Both the position numbers and the translations under genes were made by a program. Positions 41,075-41,649 of a stretch of DNA of 41,649 nt are shown here, piece by piece; position 1 is the stretch's first letter, and the number at the start of each line of letters is the position of its first letter. Location of the stretch: positions 1-41,649 of the forward strand of contig JABLWW010000020.1 in assembly GCA_013178295.1 (NCBI GenBank), written 5' to 3'. Source of the stretch: Anaerolineae bacterium. GTDB lineage: Bacteria; Chloroflexota; Anaerolineae; Anaerolineales; Anaerolineaceae. The notes under the pieces were generated by a model. It saw only the letters and a program-made list of their open reading frames with translations. It was not told where the DNA came from and searched no databases.

Positions 41075-41325
41075 GGCTGTAAATCCACCTCACGAGGAAG
41101 GCTCTTATCGCGTTCAACAGATAACTCAGAGCCAGCCAGAGGTGAATTCAACAGGAACTGCGCCAGGTTGCTGTGGGGAGCAGTCAGGCGGCGGTATTCC
41201 TCGTAGGGCAAGATCACGGCCACCTTTTTGCCGCGGCGGGTGACGATCTGCACGCCGTTGTGCAAACTGCGCTCGACCAGTTCGCTAAAGCGAGCCTTTG
41301 CTTCTTGAAGCTGCCAGATGTTCAC
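41071..41325 (-). CDS. Phd/YefM-type antitoxin
   Basis: 84 residues: MNIWQLQEAKARFSELVERS, then VQIVTRRGKKVAVILPYEEY. This is the canonical Phd/YefM N-terminal DNA-binding fold, followed by a variable tail for toxin binding. First gene of a unit with the PIN toxin and the recombinase. GGAGGTG about 10 nt before the ATG is a strong ribosome binding site. Confidence 0.88.
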   Translation of the reverse strand: MNIWQLQEAKARFSELVERSLHNGVQIVTRRGKKVAVILPYEEYRRLTAPHSNLAQFLLNSPLAGSELSVERDKSLPREVDLQP

Positions 41326-41341
41326 AACACACCTCCTAATA

Positions 41342-41389
41342 GACTAGTCTGACCAGTCATATTATACCTTACTCCTAACCTCAAAGCAA
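41342..41389 (-). promoter_or_regulatory. Promoter and operator of the phd-like/PIN pair
   Basis: Minus strand: -35-like TTGCTT (41384-41389), 17 bp, -10 TATAAT (41361-41366). Downstream are two related 8-mers, GACTGGTC (41351-41358) and the palindrome GACTAGTC (41342-41349), spaced 9 bp apart. This is a likely paired operator for the Phd-type antitoxin. Confidence 0.6.
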
Positions 41390-41523
41390 TCTCCATGCCG
41401 TGACAAAAGCGTGTATTTCTTTGTCCAAAAACATTGTGCGACGTGGTTTGCGCCCCTTTTTGTCCCCAAAAACGGGCATTTTGAGGGCGTTTTTGGGTGT
41501 TTTGTGTCCTACAATACATATTG

Positions 41524-41649
41524 TTTGAAATTCAGACATGAGTTGGGACAGATGGCTGAACAATGGTAGTGAAAGCAGACAAAGCGTCAGTGATGATCAA
41601 GCGCCACTCCTTGAGAGGCAGCGACCATTTCTGGCACAACAAGACAAAT
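41524..41649 (-). mobile_element. Second IS4-like copy, 3' end only (cut by the window edge)
   Basis: From 41524 to the window end the sequence matches 18789-18914 with about nine differences in 126 bp, including the left terminal inverted repeat. It therefore has the same orientation but is a diverged copy. The transposase C-terminus (41532-41649 in frame, ending VQPSVPTHV) is open as far as it can be read. Confidence 0.88.

Noticed and set aside
18790-41649. 22.9-kb composite transposon flanked by two IS copies
   Set aside because: The left IS has its own flanking 9-bp repeat and the copies differ by about 7%. Kept only as a point to test.

Overview
The window looks like accessory DNA from a Chloroflexota (probably Anaerolineae-type) chromosome. 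This is inferred from the Cys/Pro-rich lipoprotein, the Thr/Pro-rich linkers of cell-surface proteins and the gene styles. No rRNA or core housekeeping locus is present to fix the taxonomy.

Layout. (1) 1-3372: the C-terminal end of an RHS-repeat protein with a polymorphic toxin tip, its candidate immunity gene, a displaced and broken second toxin tip with a lipoprotein partner, and a third core scar. (2) 3479-3840: a small antitoxin and a truncated MazF-like toxin. (3) 3932-17116: about 13 kb of tightly packed minus-strand genes. They encode a Tad/Flp-type pilus (Flp pilin, three TadE/TadG-like pseudopilins, a T2SSF membrane protein, a TadV/CpaA prepilin peptidase and a degenerate second one), a TrbL/VirB6-like polytopic channel protein, secreted or surface proteins, and two nucleases (NurA and a Cas4-like iron-sulfur protein). 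No TadA, VirB4 or HerA ATPase is visible, so any complete machine needs genes outside the window. (4) 17284-18785: an XRE-ImmA/IrrE regulator with a clear promoter/operator and a broken PIN toxin. (5) 18790-20058: an IS4-like insertion sequence. (6) 20077-28416: a minus-strand defence operon in the order Mod methyltransferase, OLD-family ATPase/TOPRIM nuclease, type III Res helicase-nuclease, and a truncated TcmP-like gene. (7) 28477-28592: four tandem hairpins ahead of a tyrosine integrase (28708-29652). The integrase ends next to a displaced 3' half of a tRNA-Met(CAU), an attachment-site scar. (8) 29810-36870: a second defence cassette, a large Eco57I-type adenine methylase and a PLD-nuclease/SNF2-helicase joined by a 17-codon leader ORF. 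(9) 37095-41325: an AAA/DUF4143 ATPase, decayed DNA including a phosphofructokinase 5' remnant, two toxin-antitoxin pairs and a second tyrosine recombinase. (10) 41524-41649: the edge of a second, related but non-identical copy of the same IS.

The tRNA scar lies on the right of the integrase and the tRNA reads on the plus strand. By the usual geometry of tRNA-targeting integrases, the integrated element would extend leftward from 29699. It could therefore include the restriction operon and possibly the pilus/channel operon, with the intact tRNA beyond the left edge. The strongest candidates for something undescribed are the Tad-pilus/TrbL/NurA/Cas4-like operon, the type III R-M operon with an embedded OLD nuclease, and the four-hairpin region between that operon and the integrase.
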